Source: Enoplosus armatus (Eukaryota; Chordata; Actinopteri; Centrarchiformes; Enoplosidae). Taken from it: a stretch of 64,000 nucleotides of DNA. Positions within the stretch are counted from its first letter, which is position 1. The number at the start of each line of letters is the position of its first letter. The translations under genes were made by a program, and so were the position numbers. Below the pieces are notes generated by a model. The model saw only the letters and a program-made list of their open reading frames with translations. It had not been told where the DNA came from and did no database searches. The stretch is from assembly GCF_043641665.1 (NCBI RefSeq), contig NC_092186.1, forward strand, positions 14,502,001 to 14,566,000, read 5' to 3'. Below, in pieces: positions 60,185 to 64,000 of this stretch.

Positions 60185-60530
60185 TTCTTTTACCTCTTGG
60201 GGGCAGAATAAGTCCACAACAAGCTGAGAGACACAGTCCTGACATGTAAGCCCAGGGGTGGACCAACATTTTGCACAGAGAGCCAACAGTCTGCAGGTTT
60301 TCATTGCAACCATAGTTTCCACCAACTCATTAGCACTCTTTTAAGTAGGGGAAGATCTAATGCTGAGGGTACCAGTTGCAGACTGTTGGTTCTTGTGAAG
60401 TTGTTATGGTTTACATACAAGCAAACAATTGCCTGCTTATACATCCACTGCACCACCAACCCTTTCACATTACACACAGCCACTTGATTCATTGTTGATA
60501 TGAAAAAATATTGATTGGTGGAGTGTTAAA
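60185..60530. repeat. Dispersed repeat, family C, third copy
   Basis: Edge TTGGGGGCAGAATAAG, then 'CCACCAACTCATTAGC', 'AGCAAACAATTGCCTGCTTA' and TACATCCACTGCACC, parallel to the copies at 22115 and 31545. Confidence 0.6.
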
Positions 60531-60539
60531 CACTTATGG

Positions 60540-61950
60540 AAACCACCTCCCTTCCTGTTGTGGGTCTTTGACGTCAACTTACATTGTGTGTTGTGGTCAA
60601 ACAACTACAAATAACAGAACTCTGTGATGCAACGATGATGGAAACAGTTAAAACTGGTTGTGTAAAAAATCTGATGGCAATTATGTACAATTTGTTGGAG
60701 AAATGGCTTGATGGTGGAACTAGACCCAAAGAGCCTGAGAGAAGAAAAATATTAATTCAAAATCTCATGGCTGTGAGTTTAGTGGTCACAACATCAGAGT
60801 TTTTTATTGTGGTGACACCATCTGGCCAATTGGTGCAATTTATGAAGCAATCTATATCAAACAAATGTGTTTGCTTGACTTGCATACTGACTTGCATGGT
60901 GTCGAGCAGTCAACATCTGGTGGCCACAAAGCAGTATCGCAGTCATTTTCCTGTCAAGAATAAAACATGCAGCATCACTGTGAGACTGCTGGATGATGCT
61001 CACTGAAATCATTAAATGATGTTTGCCTTTTTAGAATTGTACTTGTACATGGATGACAGTCAGAACTTGTAACAGATTGGAACAAATCACAGATTACAAT
61101 TTTTTGTCAATTGAATTGTAAATCCCAATTTCACCTCTGTATTTTAAACTGTTGGTTTTGCATTTAACACACTGAATTCCATTATAACAAGTCACTCCAT
61201 GATTGCATTTTGATGAAGGTCCTCTACACTTTTAAAAACACATCTATGCAGTGAGCTAAACATTTCCAAGACAGGCTGAAGGCAGTGGTTGGTGTTTGAA
61301 CTTTCCACTGGAAGCAATTAGATGGCACTAACCATACCATGAAATTTTTTTTACAGATAAATTAGTACAGTAATTAAGAAACTGGATTTACATAAGTATA
61401 CACTATCTGACAAAGTAGGTCCATTGTCTCTCATGCCAGGAAGAAACAAAATATCACTGGTGAAAAATCAACATTAAGTCCCCATAGAGCGTACAAAATA
61501 CTAATTAATGTAGTAAAAATGCACATAGAGTCCAAAAGAGTAAAATACATAGGCCATATAGTTGGCCAAGCACTAATGTAACGGTCACTGTAGTTGTAGT
61601 AGCAACACATTAGCCTCAGACAACTAGTGTTAGTGGCAGTAAAATGATCACAGAAAAACTAAATGAATATGTCACAAATCAACAATCATAAAACAGCTAT
61701 AATTAAAAAAAAACCTACATATAATGCTGCAATTAGGGCTTAAGATAAGATAAAAGATAACCTGCTTGGTCACAGATTTGACACAATGGTGGATGTAACA
61801 ATGTCCGTTTAATTGCAATAGAACCCTACCTGTGGTTGTTGCTATAGCAACAGAATGTTCAACTGAAACTAACTGCTGGTGAGATGAGATTCTTCACCTT
61901 AAATAATAAAAACACATGACTGTGTGCATCACCTGAGTTGGTAACGTTAG
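60540..61950. other. Intergenic sequence upstream of the last gene
   Basis: AT-rich. It includes a 140-codon open frame (60584-61006) without protein-like similarity, rejected as a gene. Confidence 0.4.
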
Positions 61951-61959
61951 TGTAGAACT

Positions 61960-62522
61960 CTGACGCCAAAGCCTTTGTGCCGCCGTGTAGTACCACCGCC
62001 GTAATCCTGCAGAGGGCGCTGTTCTTTAATAAATGTCCCTGAGCAACAGGGTGCCTTCATTGTATAGAATCTGGCTTGTGCCTTTTTCCTCAACTTTTTT
62101 TTCACCGCTCAGACTGCTGCTGTTATTTAGGCAAGAGAAAGGAAGTAGCGACAGGCTAGCTGGTTAGCCGGTCTGAAACCACACAGTCTGTCAGGAAAGG
62201 CTGGACTTTTGAGCCTATTTTATTTCAGAGACTGCTCTTCTTTATTTAACAAAACGTTAAGCGTGTAAGAGGGCTACGGTTATTTGTCGGTGCGTTGTAT
62301 TTTTTCTCCACCCCGGATTCAAACCTTCAAACTGACTCAACTGGGAGCTTTGTCTGTCTGGGACTCCTCCGTTGTTAGCCTGGCTGGTAACGCACAAGTC
62401 AGTCTTGGTTTAATCAAAGGAGAAAGCAAACCACAAACCGAAAAGCTGCGACTGGGTTATCATTTATTTTCTCACCAGTTGGTCGAGTTACGAGGAATGC
62501 AATTAAGGATTACACCCAGACA
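61960..62522 (+). promoter_or_regulatory. Promoter and 5' UTR of an unidentified gene
   Basis: The AT-rich flank gives way to CpG-containing sequence (e.g. AAGCCTTTGTGCCGCCGTGT and CACCGCCGTAATCC). A pyrimidine-rich start-like sequence, CCTTTTTCCTCAAC, lies near 62080. It contains a CTCF-like motif and a short upstream ORF ending at 62526. The start site is not determined. Confidence 0.45.
62007..62020 (+). promoter_or_regulatory. Candidate CTCF site at the right-hand promoter
   Basis: CCTGCAGAGGGCGC matches the CTCF core consensus (CCASYAGRKGGCRS) at 13 of 14 positions by eye. Confidence 0.5.
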
Positions 62523-62544
62523 ATGAGAAAAACAGCCGGGAAAG
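62523..62544 (+). CDS. Possible first coding exon of an unidentified gene (partial)
   Basis: ATG AGA AAA ACA GCC GGG AAA G (MRKTAGK), followed by a GTACGT donor at 62545. Only seven codons are visible, so the product cannot be named. The ATG has CAA upstream (C at -3, a weak Kozak position) and overlaps the TGA of an upstream ORF (62497-62526, MQLRITPRQ). The alternative is that this is only a 5' UTR exon and translation starts further on, beyond the window. Confidence 0.35.
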
Positions 62545-64000
62545 GTACGTTAAATAACGTTACTGTTTGCTTGTACACTTCGCTTTATACGACCGTGTTC
62601 TTTAAAGCAAAAGCTTAAATGGGAAAGTGATGAGTTAATCGAAATATTTTGATTTATTATAGTCGAGGAATATGTGTTTAATTTGTATGGCTGCCAGGCA
62701 CTGCATTGACAGAGCTGTTATAGGAAGTTATTGTGAAGTAGCTCAGTGAATATCCCCGCCTCGTAACGTTAACCCTTTTAACCGTTCTCCACTGAAGGTA
62801 GTTTTTAACGTCCCGTTTCAATACAAAATGGAGCTAGCTTACTTGCTAACTTTCACAGCCCTCCTGGCTGACTGTAATGATAATAGTTGATAACAGCTTG
62901 TCGCCTGTTTGGTCAGTGCCACAGTAGTGTGTGAATGAGCTGAGAATGCAGGCTGACTTGTTGCAGTGCAATGTCCCCAGGCCTGGTTGATAATGTGACT
63001 AACCTACATGTCAGTGGGTTGTTGTTTTGTTGGAGTCAACATGGCTCACTTGGATTTCAGAAAAAGCTCCAGTGTTGAGGTTTTCGTTTGCAGACTCTTG
63101 AGTGAGTCTTTTGACATAAATCCAACCAGAATAGTCTAGAAGGGGGCAACTACAATTTATCCAAATCACCCGTGTATCCTAACTGTTATTATGTGCCCTC
63201 CATGGGGCACAGTTTACACAGACTACAGCCATGATTGCCAGTGATAGGTGTAGTCGTATAATACAACAATATTGAAGGTACATATCTATTTAGAGCTGGG
63301 AGATATATTGATACAATATTGTTATTGTGATATGGGATAAGTGTGTGTATATATCTATATCTATATCTATATATATATAGATATAGATATATACAACTTC
63401 ATTGCAGCTAACAACTTTCTAAATTTAATTGAATGTATGGCTGAGTAATATCAGCAGTTACTTACTTTTCCTATCATTGCACACTAATATTAATATCACC
63501 CACCCCTGGTTTACATTTGTAATCATGTGAAACTACAGTCACCTTATCAATTTAGAGCTCAACAATTAGGACCGGAGATATTGTTGAAATCATGATATTG
63601 ATATGGATGTTTTCCAATGTTGATTAATATTACGTCATGGCACATTTATTCTGAAACAAATATAAAATAATCACACTGGTGTGATCATTCTCTAGCTGGT
63701 TCTTCCATACAGTAGCACATTGGCCAAACCCTAACAAAATCTTCCACACAAGCTACAGGTCCAAGCACTCGCTACGTGACTAACGTCTGGGTGGTGGAAA
63801 AAAGTAATCATACATAGGAACACTAAAATTAGGTACATATGCACTTCACTTGGATGTTCCTCTCCCTCTCTGTTTCCCTCTTTCCATTTCTCTGATTTAC
63901 TTTGTTCTGAACACTTGTGCTCTTCCAGTGGCCTAACTAGCATGTCATTTCCTCATGGTGAAATAATGTATTTAGACTTCCCTCTGTCACAGGAGCAGCT
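62545..64000 (+). other. Presumed first intron of the right-edge gene
   Basis: No further exon recognised before the window edge. It contains a (TATATC)n inverted tract and a decayed element with a CACCCACCCCTGG end. Confidence 0.35.
63347..63394. repeat. Near-palindromic TATATC/GATATA tract
   Basis: 48 bp of TATATC units meet GATATA units in the middle, forming an almost perfect inverted repeat differing by one 6-bp unit. Confidence 0.9.

Noticed and set aside
60584..61006. 140-codon open frame on plus
   Set aside because: Starts at GTG, lacks protein-like composition or known motifs, and lies in AT-rich intergenic DNA.

Overview
The window is vertebrate nuclear DNA, most likely from a teleost of the percomorph type. 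Genes are split by GT-AG introns, GT/CA microsatellites are frequent, and many interspersed repeats are of kinds I know from teleost genomes: fold-back elements rich in TTAGC, short elements ending in AGGGCTGCAA, and tRNA-derived SINEs. It is not bacterial or viral. No species call is possible from the sequence alone. Three protein genes are recognised with confidence, and the first exon of a fourth is inferred. Layout: (1) 1-2009, plus strand, the last three exons of ceramide synthase 1 (cers1), entering from the left edge. (2) 8380-17464, minus strand, a complete 15-exon nicalin gene (ncln, 561 codons plus stop), convergent with cers1. Every splice junction could be placed and the reading frame closes throughout. 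(3) 17465-54490, about 37 kb with no recognised protein gene. It is filled with repeats, a 19/38-bp minisatellite, repeat-free patches that look like conserved non-coding elements, and a few splice-like signals of uncertain meaning. (4) 54942-56183, minus strand, a sphingosine 1-phosphate receptor best matched to S1PR4 (413 aa, single coding exon), with a probable upstream non-coding exon ending at 56998. (5) 57200-61900, repeats and unremarkable sequence. (6) About 61960-62544, plus strand, a promoter and first exon of an unidentified gene whose start codon overlaps the stop of a short upstream ORF. The rest of the window would be its first intron. How the genes relate: cers1 makes ceramide and s1pr4 senses sphingosine 1-phosphate, so two sphingolipid genes flank the ER membrane-insertion factor nicalin. 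The nicalin/S1PR4 pairing matches human 19p13.3, while CERS1 lies at 19p13.11 in human. I read this as ancestral synteny, not as a functional cluster. I did not find a convincing new biological system. The items most worth checking are the possible unannotated spliced transcript(s) on the plus strand between 35 and 53 kb, the CTCF-like motifs near the edges and middle of the gene-poor interval (some carried by a repeat family), and a nested insertion inside a diverged tandem duplication at 4.9-5.5 kb.
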